52,144 nucleotides of DNA. Origin: Bacteroidota bacterium. Lineage in GTDB: Bacteria; Bacteroidota; Bacteroidia; Bacteroidales; Prolixibacteraceae. Where the stretch lies: assembly GCA_030684645.1 (NCBI GenBank), contig JAUXUF010000050.1, forward strand, positions 1 through 52,144. Direction: 5' to 3'. Shown in pieces: positions 36,551-45,388 of the stretch. The position numbers were made by a program, and so were the translations under genes. The notes under the pieces are model-generated. The model did no database searches. It had not been told where the DNA came from and saw only the letters and a list, made by a program, of their open reading frames with translations. The number at the start of each line of letters is the position of its first letter. Position 1 is the first letter of the stretch.

Positions 36551-37783
36551 TTATTGCTTTTTGTACACCACTGAAACCAGCGTTTTGTCGTTTCCGCCCA
36601 TATTGACAGTTAAGCCAAAAGGTTTCGATTCCGGAATTTCAAGTTGCGCTGCTCCTGCTTTATTGGTGAATTGCTCCCAAATAGTAACGGCCTGGTGAAC
36701 CCCGGTCGCTCCGGTCGGATGTCCCCATCCAATGAGTCCTCCGGTTGTATTAAATGGAATTTTACCGGTTCGCGCCGTATTTCCACCGGCAACAAATTCA
36801 GCTCCTTTCCCGGATTCAGCAAATCCAATGGCTTCGGTTGCCAAAATTCCGGCAATAGAAAAACAATCGTGAGTTTCAACTGTTGCCAGTTGATCGATGG
36901 TAATGCCTGCCATGCTTAAAGCCTTTTGTACGGCTACTTTGGTAGTTGTCAGCTCTGCCTGGTTAAACGGGTCTTCCAGTAAGTTTTCTTCTGCCTGGGC
37001 AAAACCAACCACTTCAATGGCCTGGTTTTTAGGTATGCCAATCCGTTTCAGGCCTTCTTCTGAAACAATAGCAATGGCTGAAGCGCCGTCAGAAACTTTT
37101 GAACAGTCAAACAGATTCAAATGATCTACAAACATTTTTCCATTCGGGGGAGTCATTCCGGTAGCCAGCAGATCGTTATCTATATTTTCAAATTCCTGTG
37201 CTGTAGGGCAAAGACGGGCATTTTCAATGGCGTTTTTATACCAGGCGGCTAATCCTTTCCGGGTATATTCCGCCCCGTAAGCATCGCAATAAGCTTTTGC
37301 CCTGTCACTGAATTCTCCCGGGAAAAAATAGGCATGACCATTCTTCCGGTTCTTGTACCAACCGGCCAAAGCCAGATAATCGGCGCCATAAATCGCTTTG
37401 ACTGAGTTTTGCACTTCAACGCCAACGGCAAGCACCACCTCAGCTGTACCTGCAAGGATGGACTTTATCCCGGTCATTAAAGCCAGTCCGCCCGAAGCAC
37501 AAGCGCCTTCAACCCGGATGGATGGTTTATACCGAAGCCCGGGATCAATGGACGGGATCATAGCTGCCAGATGGGCCTGGTTGTTAAAGCGGGATGCCAT
37601 GAAATTCCCTATGACACTTTCATCGACATTCGTGGCGCCGCCAATCTGTTCCAGTGTTGCCCTTCCGGCCTCCTGAATATAGTGTTCAAGTCCCGGACGT
37701 TCTTTCCGGGGATTAAATTCGCTCCGGCCGGTACCCATCGAAATGGTGTTGTATCCGGCTACCAGATATACTTTTCGGTTCAT
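36551..37783 (-). CDS. SCP-x type thiolase
   Basis: This 410-residue protein is of the SCP2/SCP-x thiolase subfamily rather than classical FadA. The nucleophile is C95 (EGACASGGLALM) and the His is H355 (GWGHPTGATG). The usual C-terminal CxGGG cysteine motif is replaced by VNMGGNDKT, and the second cysteine is probably the one in THDCFSIAG, as in SCP2 thiolases. Such enzymes cleave branched or otherwise unusual 3-ketoacyl-CoAs as well as acetoacetyl-CoA. It lies between a short acyl-CoA dehydrogenase and a hydroxyacyl-CoA dehydrogenase, 12-22 bp from each, so the set probably forms a separate beta-oxidation module. The substrate is unknown. Confidence 0.85.
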   Translation of the reverse strand: MNRKVYLVAGYNTISMGTGRSEFNPRKERPGLEHYIQEAGRATLEQIGGATNVDESVIGNFMASRFNNQAHLAAMIPSIDPGLRYKPSIRVEGACASGGLALMTGIKSILAGTAEVVLAVGVEVQNSVKAIYGADYLALAGWYKNRKNGHAYFFPGEFSDRAKAYCDAYGAEYTRKGLAAWYKNAIENARLCPTAQEFENIDNDLLATGMTPPNGKMFVDHLNLFDCSKVSDGASAIAIVSEEGLKRIGIPKNQAIEVVGFAQAEENLLEDPFNQAELTTTKVAVQKALSMAGITIDQLATVETHDCFSIAGILATEAIGFAESGKGAEFVAGGNTARTGKIPFNTTGGLIGWGHPTGATGVHQAVTIWEQFTNKAGAAQLEIPESKPFGLTVNMGGNDKTLVSVVYKKQ

Positions 37784-37795
37784 AACAGGTTCGGT

Positions 37796-39124
37796 TTAGC
37801 AATATTCATTAATAGGGCCGTACAGATGGTGGAAACCGGTAATCATCACGGTATTCACATGATTTCCGGTTTCGGTTACTCCTTGTGAAACCAGATTTTC
37901 ACCGATTGATTTCATCTTTTTCATGTATTCCATCGCTAACTTAGCGCCGCGACTATCACTTCTTTTCATTCCTTCAAAAAATCCCTTAATCAGCAATTCC
38001 TTATCCCTGTTTCCTGAAAGGCTTTTCCATGTCAGGTTTTCTGGTAATTCGCCCAGGTAAGTGTTCAGTTTCGGTATGATTTCTACCACCGGAATATATC
38101 TTCCGGAAGGTAGATCGTAAACCATTTCGATTTTGCCCTTTGCATAAGTGAAAAGGCCGGCCTTCTGCGAGCCGTCGGAGTTTTGTCCGCCACTGATCTT
38201 TTTTTCCAGCAGTTCCGGTAAGATTTCACTGTGTAGTTCTTCAGGAAGATAGTTGTTCATCACCTTTAAAATGAAAGAACAAACATCGATGCCGACATAG
38301 TCGGTCAATTGGAAAATGCCCATGGGGCGCAGCATGAAATCACGGGTAAGTGTGTCAATCAGCAAAACCGATTCGGCAAAAGTGAATTCAGGCTGCAACT
38401 GATTTATTTTTTCAATTCCGAAGAGTAAATCACGCATAAAAAAACCATTTCCGATAAACCCAGCAATGTCGTTGGCCGGTACCATGACTTTGTCCAGCAT
38501 TTGGCCGAAATCATTCACCCAGTCAACTAATTCCTTGTTGCCGTTTTTAAGTTCAATCACCTCAATCAACCGCTGAACAGCCGGGGGATTATAGAAATGA
38601 CATCCAATAATATTACCTTCCAACTGAGCCTTTGCATTCAGTACTTCGATCGGAATTGAACTGGTATTGGTTAAAAACCATGGATTTAGCGGGTTGTTTT
38701 TTTTAATGGCGCCTAATAGGTGGGTTTTAAGTTCAATATTTTCAATAACCGCTTCAAAAATCAGCGTGGATTCAAAGGCCGACTCAATCCTTGTCGTCGG
38801 TTTAATCAGGGCCATGGCATTTTCCATATATTCCTGAATGATTTCGCAATTCTCAATTAAATCGGTTCTTTCGCGATATGCGCTGCGTAGCCAAACTGTA
38901 TTTTTTTCGGCCCATTTCAATAAAAGGTCCCGGGTATATTTAAGCAATCCGTTTAATCGTTCCTGCGATTGGTCGATGGCATAAATGGTGAAGGTTTTGT
39001 TGCGATTTTCAGGAGCAAGGGCAATTTGGGAAATGTATAAAGTACTCAGATAAAGAATACCGCTTCCCATTTTACCTGCTGCCCCTAAAACAGCCACATT
39101 TTGAATTCTGTCCGTATTTGTCAT
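37796..39124 (-). CDS. 3-hydroxyacyl-CoA dehydrogenase, atypical 442-residue form
   Basis: This 442-residue protein is longer than ordinary monofunctional enzymes (~280-320). It opens with Rossmann motif VAVLGAAGKMGSGI, which differs from the canonical GxGxMG. The active-site residues are present: Ser in TNTSSIPIEVL, His in GCHFYNPPAVQRLIEVIE and Asn in DIAGFIGNGFF. After about residue 290 the C-terminal domain is extended, with an uncharacterised helical tail to 442. It lies 12 bp upstream of the SCP-x thiolase and 21 bp downstream of the crotonase. It would oxidise a 3-hydroxyacyl-CoA with NAD+, probably of a branched or short acyl group. Confidence 0.82.
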   Translation of the reverse strand: MTNTDRIQNVAVLGAAGKMGSGILYLSTLYISQIALAPENRNKTFTIYAIDQSQERLNGLLKYTRDLLLKWAEKNTVWLRSAYRERTDLIENCEIIQEYMENAMALIKPTTRIESAFESTLIFEAVIENIELKTHLLGAIKKNNPLNPWFLTNTSSIPIEVLNAKAQLEGNIIGCHFYNPPAVQRLIEVIELKNGNKELVDWVNDFGQMLDKVMVPANDIAGFIGNGFFMRDLLFGIEKINQLQPEFTFAESVLLIDTLTRDFMLRPMGIFQLTDYVGIDVCSFILKVMNNYLPEELHSEILPELLEKKISGGQNSDGSQKAGLFTYAKGKIEMVYDLPSGRYIPVVEIIPKLNTYLGELPENLTWKSLSGNRDKELLIKGFFEGMKRSDSRGAKLAMEYMKKMKSIGENLVSQGVTETGNHVNTVMITGFHHLYGPINEYC

Positions 39125-39145
39125 AGTGGTGATTGTATGATCGGG

Positions 39146-39910
39146 TTATTCCCAGTTTGGTTTTCTTTTTTCTAAAAATGCAGTCATTCCTTCTTTTCCC
39201 TGTTCGGTGAACTGGTTCGAGAATTCATTCATTTCGAAGTGGCCGCCTTCCTGATAGCCATTCAACTGGCCAAAGTTTACCGCCTTTTTTACAGATGAAA
39301 TGGCCTGCGGTCCTTTCTGGCAGATGAGATGAGCTACTTCAATCGTTTTGGCCATCAACTCTTCGGCTGGAACCACCAGTTGAACCAGTTGATTCTGTTT
39401 GGCTTCCGGAGCTTCAATCATTTGGGCTGTAAACAGCATATATTTGGCAAAACCTGTCCCAACAGCCCGTGGCAAGCGCTGTGTTCCGTTGAATCCGGGG
39501 ATCAGCCCCAGGTTTACTTCCGGAGCGCTGAATTTGGCCTTGTCGGAGGCGATGATGAAATCGCAGGCTAATGCCAGTTCCAGGCCACCGCCCAGGGCAA
39601 AACCATTTACCGCGGCAATAACCGGAATCGTACAGTTTTCGATGCGGTTAAACGTATCGTGTCCGACCTGCGAAAACAGGAGCGCTTCGGCAGGCGATTT
39701 ATCCTTCATTTCAGCGATATCAGCGCCGGCCACAAAAGCCTTCCCTTCACCGGTCAGTATAATAACCCTGATGTTGTTGTTCGTTTCCAAATCATCAAGT
39801 ACCCGGTTTAAATCTTGAAAAACCCGCGAGTTTAACGCATTTAAGGATTGTGGCCGGGAAAAAGTGACGATGGCAGTTTGATCGGATATGATCAGTTGAA
39901 GCGTTTCCAT
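39146..39910 (-). CDS. Enoyl-CoA hydratase (crotonase family)
   Basis: This 254-residue crotonase has the standard length. The oxyanion and catalytic motifs are GKAFVAGADIAEM, VNGFALGGGLELALACDFI and APEVNLGLIPGFNGTQRLPR. Glutamates in GGGLELA and APEVNLG correspond to the two catalytic acids of rat enoyl-CoA hydratase, so hydratase activity is expected. It is the first gene of the minus-strand set crotonase - hydroxyacyl-CoA dehydrogenase - SCP-x thiolase - acyl-CoA dehydrogenase, each separated by 12-22 bp. Its promoter should lie in the featureless 253-bp gap before the lipoprotein gene. Confidence 0.92.
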   Translation of the reverse strand: METLQLIISDQTAIVTFSRPQSLNALNSRVFQDLNRVLDDLETNNNIRVIILTGEGKAFVAGADIAEMKDKSPAEALLFSQVGHDTFNRIENCTIPVIAAVNGFALGGGLELALACDFIIASDKAKFSAPEVNLGLIPGFNGTQRLPRAVGTGFAKYMLFTAQMIEAPEAKQNQLVQLVVPAEELMAKTIEVAHLICQKGPQAISSVKKAVNFGQLNGYQEGGHFEMNEFSNQFTEQGKEGMTAFLEKRKPNWE

Positions 39911-40163
39911 AAAACGATAAGATTTTTATAATTGAATTGACAAATGACCTGCATATTAAAAATACCTTAAATCTGTATCTAAAAGTAATAAAAAATCAGA
40001 AAGCATCGGGGAATATGTTATACAAATGCCGCCCTGAAAAATTACATTTCAGATTGTAACCGAAAAGCATCCTGTAAGATGAGAATCACATATTTTAAAT
40101 TTTAAAGATAAAATCAACTTTTTTGGTAAAAATTAGAATCGAAAAATATCTCTTGCGTGTAAT

Positions 40164-40430
40164 TCAGGTAATAGTATTGTCGGCTTTGGTCCGGGTAACG
40201 ATCGCGCAACCCAAATCAATCGAAGCCGATTTAAGGAAACTGGCTTCATCCATGGCTGAATAAAAATCCACATAGCTCATCATTTGATCGATGAACTGTG
40301 TCTTTTGTGCATCTTCAGTTACCAAGTTGAGGTGTAAAGGTAATAAGGTGTTTTCAACGGATTCATTTTTCTGGCAGGAAAAGAGAATCGCCCCACAAAC
40401 AACAGCAGAAAGCAAAATGGTCCTTTTCAA
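40164..40430 (-). CDS. Small putative lipoprotein
   Basis: This 88-residue protein has a lipoprotein signal peptide: MKRTILLSAVVCGAILFSC with lipobox LFSC and lipidated C19. The remaining ~70 residues are polar and helix-prone (KTQFIDQMMSYVDFYSAMDE), with no family I recognise. It follows the small membrane protein by 27 bp and probably belongs to the ECF sigma operon. An envelope-stress or metal-related sensor role would fit the context but nothing shows it directly. Confidence 0.6.
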   Translation of the reverse strand: MKRTILLSAVVCGAILFSCQKNESVENTLLPLHLNLVTEDAQKTQFIDQMMSYVDFYSAMDEASFLKSASIDLGCAIVTRTKADNTIT

Positions 40431-40457
40431 AGAGATGGAATCCTGACTTTATCAGAA

Positions 40458-40802
40458 TTATTCCGCTTCCGGTTGGGTCCTGCACCTGCTTCTCCATTCC
40501 TCTTTCATCTTTTCCTTTTCTTCAGGGGTAAGGTGTCTCCATTGGTCGCCTCGGTGGTGACACGAATGCCTCCGGCCATGATGGCCACTGAATCCACCGA
40601 AGAGGATTTTCGAAAGTACCAGTAATCCCAGGGCCTGCCAAAAGGTAATCGTGCCGAATCCAAATACGGCCGGAAGAATACTGTTCCAGAGGAACATAAC
40701 CAGGTTGCCGAAAAGATATACACCGGCTACTATTGCAATTGGAATGAACACGGCTCTTTTAATCCAGAAGTTCTTTCCACGTTTTTCATTGTTCCACATC
40801 AT
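40458..40802 (-). CDS. Small membrane protein of ECF sigma operon
   Basis: This 114-residue protein has two hydrophobic segments (AVFIPIAIVAGVYLFGNLVMFLW, given here as residues ~17-39, and ~44-70 containing FGFGTITFWQALGLLVLSKILFG). A His- and Arg-rich cytosolic tail (GHHGRRHSCHHRGDQW) and a charged end (LTPEEKEKMKEEW) follow. Proteins with the FWQALGLL-LS-ILFGG core are commonly encoded after ECF sigma factors in Bacteroidota and are thought to act with them. It starts 23 bp after the full-length end of the sigma gene. The His/Cys tail could bind a metal; this is inference. Confidence 0.72.
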   Translation of the reverse strand: MMWNNEKRGKNFWIKRAVFIPIAIVAGVYLFGNLVMFLWNSILPAVFGFGTITFWQALGLLVLSKILFGGFSGHHGRRHSCHHRGDQWRHLTPEEKEKMKEEWRSRCRTQPEAE

Positions 40803-40825
40803 GATTTCTACATTTTAAAGGATTA

Positions 40826-41386
40826 CTATTTATTATACAGATTTTGAAGCCACTCACGCAGATGTGCTACTGCGTAGCGCTTTCGCGATATGATGGTTTT
40901 AATGTTATCGCCGGTCTGATCGGCTATTTGCTACAAAGTCATATCCTCCAGTTCGTTCCATACAAAAACATCGCGCTGTTTCTGTGGCAACTCATTTAAT
41001 GCGGCAAACAACTGCTCCCTGAAAAACGTCCGCTCCAATTCTGTTTCAGGATTCGCCTCATCGGCAAGCAGCGATTCAGGATAGCTCAACTCCCCGTCTT
41101 CATCTTCATAAGCCAGATCATCGAGCGAAAGCGGTTTCCGTTTACGATGCTGATCCACAATGCGGTTGCGACTGACCCGATACAGCCACGAACTCAGTTG
41201 CCCGATGGGTTCAAGGTCAACCACAGCGCTCAACTGGTACCAGACATCCTGCAGAATGTCTTCAGCATCTTCGTCGCTCTGAACCCGGCTGCGAATAAAT
41301 CGAAACAGGCGCTTCCCGTAATTCTGAACGGCATCCAGAACTCTTTGCTGTTTGGCCATAGGCGATAGTACTGTTAAATCTACCAT
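40826..41386 (-). pseudogene. ECF sigma factor gene interrupted by an in-frame amber codon
   Basis: Regions 2 and 4 of an ECF (sigma-70 family) factor are clear: RLFRFIRSRVQSDEDAEDIL, DVWYQL, LSSWLYRVSRNRIVDQHRKR and LNELPQKQRDVFVWNELE. The frame stops at TAG 40931-40933 after EDMTL, but continues in the same frame for 34 sense codons: QIADQTGDNIKTIISRKR and then YAVAHLREWLQ, ending at TAG 40826. That continuation is the missing region-4 helix-turn-helix. In homologues the amber position is usually Gln in the motif [ST]FQEIA, so one CAG to TAG transition explains it. Start could be 41386 or Met10 (41359). It is either a recent pseudogene, a sequencing error, or suppressed in vivo. Confidence 0.85.
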
Positions 41387-41653
41387 ATATTCAGGTAGAC
41401 GAATGAGTGATGAAATTACTTTAAATGTAGGATAATTTTTTGTTGCAGACCGTCAACAGGGTGCGGAAAGTGGCGGGGCTGGGCATGTCCTGAACTTACT
41501 GCGCTCATATATCTTCTTCAATGATAAAAGGGTATTTACAATTTTCAGAAAAGCATTTATTGTATTGTGTTTTTTCCAGTTTCCTAAATCACGGTGCAGA
41601 TAATTAAAACGAATTACTTCAATCATGGTCTTTTTTGGCCAAAGGAAGTGAGT

Positions 41654-41857
41654 TTAGTAATGTCTGTCAACGGACAATGAGTCACATATTCCATTTTCAG
41701 GATTAAGTCGTTCTTCTTCGTTTTTTGCCCAAGGGATAATATGACTGGCGACTAATAAATCTGGTAAATCAATGCCTGTAATCGCACATTTTACATTGTA
41801 GTTAGCTAAAACAATTTGCCGGAATACGTTTTGATTTTGAGTTAAACTTAAACTCAA
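41654..41857 (-). pseudogene. HNH endonuclease remnant
   Basis: The fragment of about 67 codons matches the core of HNH_2-type nucleases: FRQIVLANYNVKCAITG, LPDLLVASHIIPWAKNEEER and LNPENGIC. Homologues continue into a C(L/S)xLxDRAFD segment; here the sequence passes through CDSLSVDRHY and stops. The N-terminal part is missing and the frame begins with a TTG overlapping the stop of the upstream ATPase gene by a few bases. It is probably a decayed restriction-type or accessory nuclease, cut at its 5' side where the ATPase gene ends. Confidence 0.7.
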
Positions 41858-43065
41858 GAAAAATAGTTATAAACAGGCAAAACTTCGATTCGTTTTCCAT
41901 TTTTTAAAATAATATCCGATTGGTCCAGAGTTAGAATGGTGCCTTTTTCAAGTTTAAAAAATTCCATTGCTGCCCAAAGTCCATTTTCCTCGCGGGCATG
42001 ATTATCGGCGTTCAACTCACTGCATACCTGTATGAGTTCAATGGCCTGCTTGTTTTGGCAAATCACAAAATCACATTCAAAACTCTGCTCACTAAAATAG
42101 CATAACTCATTATGCATTTGATTCAATGACCAGAACACTGCATTTTCAAGTCTTCTTCCGAGATCGAACGAAAAAGAAGCCGATATTGCACCAATCAGTC
42201 CATTGTCAATAATATATATTTTCCTGGGATTAACGATTTGTGCCCGGTATGAATAGGCAAATCTGGGCATTAGTTTAATCAGATAAGCCTGCTCGAAGAA
42301 TGAAAGATAGTCCAATATTGTTGTTGAACTTTTAATTCCAAGCACCTGGGTAAATTTATTCGCTGTGAATAAATTACTTACGTTAGAAATCAAAAAAATG
42401 AGCAGTCGCTTAAGCGATCTGACATCTCTGATACCATATCTGACAACAATATCCCGGAAGAGGATGTCATCGAGCAAGGAGCTTAGAATCTCAGGATTGT
42501 CAGACCTCAGATATTCAGGAAATCCACCCTTTGTAAGGTAATTTGCGAAGGCATTTGCATCCGGTTCTGTTTGAGTGAATCTACAAAATTCGGAAAAGGA
42601 AAAAGGGAACAATTCTTTGCTGATGTGCCGACCTGTTAGTTTTGTACCTAACTCCTGACTAAGCAAGGAGGCATTTGAACCAGTAATCGAAACCCTGTAT
42701 TTTTGATCCAGTTTTTGCCTGACATATAGTTCCCAACCATTAACGACCTGTATTTCATCGAAATATAGAGAAGATGCACCACTTTCAAGAATAAGAGAGT
42801 CAAGCAATTCAAAATCATTCAGATCGAAATCAAATAATTTTGGGGTATCAAAATTGATAAAAAACACTTTCCCTTCGTCCTGTTTAATTAATTGACGCAA
42901 AAGTGTACTCTTCCCGCATCTTCGTATGCCTGAAATAATTAATGCATGATTTTCGAGATTTGTTGGTAACTGGCCGAGCAAATTTCGCTTTAAGTCATCA
43001 GCCCCGATATTTAACCGACTTTGTTGATCTTCGACAACTCCTCTCAAATCAGACTGTTTAATCAT
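41854..43065 (-). CDS. AAA_14 / DUF4143 family ATPase
   Basis: This 403-residue P-loop protein has Walker A SGIRRCGKSTLLRQL (about residue 45), Walker B SLYFDEIQVV, and the sensor motif VSITGSNASLLSQELG. These are followed by LTGRHISKELFPFSFSEF and a C-terminal DUF4143 domain (about 200-400), which has a weak PD-(D/E)XK-like look (ENAVFWSLNQM, SFECDFVICQNKQAIELIQV). The family is very common and multicopy in anaerobic bacteria and archaea; its function is unsettled, possibly toxin-like or mobile. It stands alone between the ECF operon and the peptidase gene, next to the HNH remnant, so this is a small accessory patch. Confidence 0.87.
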   Translation of the reverse strand: MIKQSDLRGVVEDQQSRLNIGADDLKRNLLGQLPTNLENHALIISGIRRCGKSTLLRQLIKQDEGKVFFINFDTPKLFDFDLNDFELLDSLILESGASSLYFDEIQVVNGWELYVRQKLDQKYRVSITGSNASLLSQELGTKLTGRHISKELFPFSFSEFCRFTQTEPDANAFANYLTKGGFPEYLRSDNPEILSSLLDDILFRDIVVRYGIRDVRSLKRLLIFLISNVSNLFTANKFTQVLGIKSSTTILDYLSFFEQAYLIKLMPRFAYSYRAQIVNPRKIYIIDNGLIGAISASFSFDLGRRLENAVFWSLNQMHNELCYFSEQSFECDFVICQNKQAIELIQVCSELNADNHAREENGLWAAMEFFKLEKGTILTLDQSDIILKNGKRIEVLPVYNYFS

Positions 43066-43174
43066 AATATATCCGCTATTTTATTCAAAGTTAAGTTATC
43101 CATTAGTAATAAACAACCTTATTCATTACTAACGAACAACTTTTAATATAAGAATGTGGTTTAGGGAAGGCTTC

Positions 43175-45220
43175 CTATTTCAGCTTTTCAATGGCCACCT
43201 CAGCAGCCTTCAGAATTGCTTCGTTCGAAAGCGGTTCGCCAACGGCCTTGTCCATCCATACGGAAGGGGTGAGCTGTCCCAATGCAAAAATACGCAGCAC
43301 TTCAGGAGCAAACTCGTGGGTTTTAAAATGCTCTTCGAGCTGGAAATGAATGAGGTGACCAAACGCGTAATTGGGCAGGTACATCGGCGAATTCACCATG
43401 TGCGAATAAACGCCCAGAATGGTCTGGTCCTTGATTCCGAAAACCGGCGCGAAATAGGTATTCCAAACGTCCTGGCTGATTTGCAGCACAGCGTCTCTCA
43501 GATCAGCGGCCGAACTTTCCGGATGGTCATACAGCCATTGCCACATTTTCATGTCAACCATCGAAACGCCCATAATTTCGTACAGCGACCAGAAAATATC
43601 CAGCGTTTTCAGGTAGTCTTTTTCAGGGTTGTTATCTTTCATGTTCAGCAAAAACAGGTCGCGTTCCTGAAACACAAAAGCCAGCGCTTCGGTAAATGCG
43701 GTGTTTGGCACACCGTTGATCATGTAATTCGGCACATCATTCAGCGAAACGGTTTGCTCTACGTTGTGCCCGAACTCATGAATGGCAATGTTGTAGCCTT
43801 TGTAATTCATACCGGTAGCCGGAATGCGGGTGCGCAGGTGTGCTTTTTCGGATTTCATCTGTGCGCCCCAGGCATGACCCGAACCGCGTGCCGGGTCAAC
43901 CGAAACACGCGATGCGATGAAGGCCGCTTTTTCTTTGGTGAAACCCAGTTTCAGTAGCAGGTTTCCCAAATCATCTTCCAGCGCCTTGGCGTTGGGATAT
44001 TTCTTTTGCGTAATCACATTCAGACTTTCTTCGGAGATGGAGCTGCGCGCTTTAAATCCGTCGTACCAGATGTCCCAGGGAGCCAGATCGCGGCCCAGCC
44101 GTTTCTGGATGATCGCGGCCACTTCCTGAATTTGCGGCGAACTCAGGAATTCGTTGAACAGCTTCTGAACTTCGGGCTGCGGAATTTGCATACCTGATGA
44201 GAAAGCGCGCTGAATGGCGGTGTTCATTTCAGGATTGTATTGGTCTAATTCCTGGTAAACGTGGAAAGTATTGAGTATTTGCTGGTAACGGCCATCGGTT
44301 TCGGCTGCGCTCTCCGTTTTTGTTCCTGAAACAAACACTTCGTTGGTGATCGGATTCCAATCCGGCTTTCCGGAGTTAATCACTACTTTGGGGATCGACT
44401 GATCGACAATTCGCTGCATCACCTTGTAGATCAGACCCTGTTTCTCGAATCCGGTTTCCTTGTTGGCATAGTTGGCCTTGATTTCGTCGCGCAGGTTCCA
44501 GTGGCCCAGCAAAACCATGTTCTCCGGAAAAAGTTTTTGATTATCGTCGTTCAGCAAATTGCCCATGTAAATGTTGTAGTCGGCGATGTAGGCATCCGCT
44601 TCAGCCGAAACTTTCGACGACAACTGAACCAGTTCGGAAGGCACTCGGGAGCTGAATACATCGCCCATCCGGGCATAACCCCATTGCAGCGGGGTCCAGT
44701 TGGCTCCGGAAATGTTTTTGTCTTCGGTAGAATAATAGGGAAAGTTGAGGGCCACGATGAAGGCTATTTTATTGTCAAAAAAATCGTTCATCAGGTGGGC
44801 TCCGGGATTGTAAGCCGCGAAAAGCGGATCGATGGGCAACACTTCGCCTTTCTGCAACTGCACATTTTCCTGCAAATCAAGGGTCAGCTTGTTGAAATGA
44901 CCATACAAGGATTCCAGATATTCAGAGAATCGCTTGAACGAAGCTTCCTTCTGAACCTGATCGGCAATAAAGTTTTCGCTGCAGAACCGGATGAATTCTT
45001 CCGGAGTGCCATCGGTATCGCGCCAGAGCGAGGCGGCATGCCTGACCCCTTTTTCAGCCATTTCGGCCGCGGGGCCCTGTTCGCCAATGGCCTTAACAGC
45101 ACTGGAAATCGTAGCTTCGGAAATTCCGGCCGGGATCGGAGCAACCGGTTTCTTTTCGGTAGGCTGACAAGCTGAAATCATAACAAAACAGGCGAAGATG
45201 AAGATGTAATTTCGGGTCAT
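43175..45220 (-). CDS. Lipoprotein zinc metallopeptidase (gluzincin type)
   Basis: The start is placed at 45220 (MTRNYIFIFACFVMISAC), giving 681 residues and a lipobox ISAC with lipidated Cys18; the frame extends 21 codons upstream without merit. H481-E482-F-G-H485 in AIHEFGHNVEQT is the zinc motif, and E511 in NTAFTEALAFVFQ is a plausible third ligand, the HExxH...E arrangement of gluzincins. The remaining sequence is largely helical, reminiscent of M3 or dipeptidyl-peptidase-III-like enzymes, but I cannot name the family with confidence. It probably cleaves peptides at the periplasmic or cell-surface membrane. It appears monocistronic. Confidence 0.72.
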   Translation of the reverse strand: MTRNYIFIFACFVMISACQPTEKKPVAPIPAGISEATISSAVKAIGEQGPAAEMAEKGVRHAASLWRDTDGTPEEFIRFCSENFIADQVQKEASFKRFSEYLESLYGHFNKLTLDLQENVQLQKGEVLPIDPLFAAYNPGAHLMNDFFDNKIAFIVALNFPYYSTEDKNISGANWTPLQWGYARMGDVFSSRVPSELVQLSSKVSAEADAYIADYNIYMGNLLNDDNQKLFPENMVLLGHWNLRDEIKANYANKETGFEKQGLIYKVMQRIVDQSIPKVVINSGKPDWNPITNEVFVSGTKTESAAETDGRYQQILNTFHVYQELDQYNPEMNTAIQRAFSSGMQIPQPEVQKLFNEFLSSPQIQEVAAIIQKRLGRDLAPWDIWYDGFKARSSISEESLNVITQKKYPNAKALEDDLGNLLLKLGFTKEKAAFIASRVSVDPARGSGHAWGAQMKSEKAHLRTRIPATGMNYKGYNIAIHEFGHNVEQTVSLNDVPNYMINGVPNTAFTEALAFVFQERDLFLLNMKDNNPEKDYLKTLDIFWSLYEIMGVSMVDMKMWQWLYDHPESSAADLRDAVLQISQDVWNTYFAPVFGIKDQTILGVYSHMVNSPMYLPNYAFGHLIHFQLEEHFKTHEFAPEVLRIFALGQLTPSVWMDKAVGEPLSNEAILKAAEVAIEKLK

Positions 45221-45388
45221 AGGAGTAGATATAGTTAGGGTTACAAATTGAATGCTACGAAAATACCAAAATTCAGTTACCAAAGAAATGACGATTGACA
45301 GGGTGGGAAAGGACAGAGTAAATATGCCGGATTATTCAGTTTGTCAGGCTGTGGAAGATTTTGTAATTTAGTGCCAAACCAATCCAAC

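Noticed and set aside
39911-40163. Possible gene in the gap between crotonase and lipoprotein
   Set aside because: No credible frame, repeat or RNA structure was seen; it is probably promoter and spacer DNA.
40866-40878. GCTAC-TGC-GTAGC hairpin
   Set aside because: It has the same 5-3-5 shape as the intergenic family but lies in the former coding part of the sigma gene, so chance is likely.
43154-43957. 267-codon plus-strand open frame
   Set aside because: It is a shadow of the metallopeptidase gene; the same holds for the 224-codon frame at 44501-45175.
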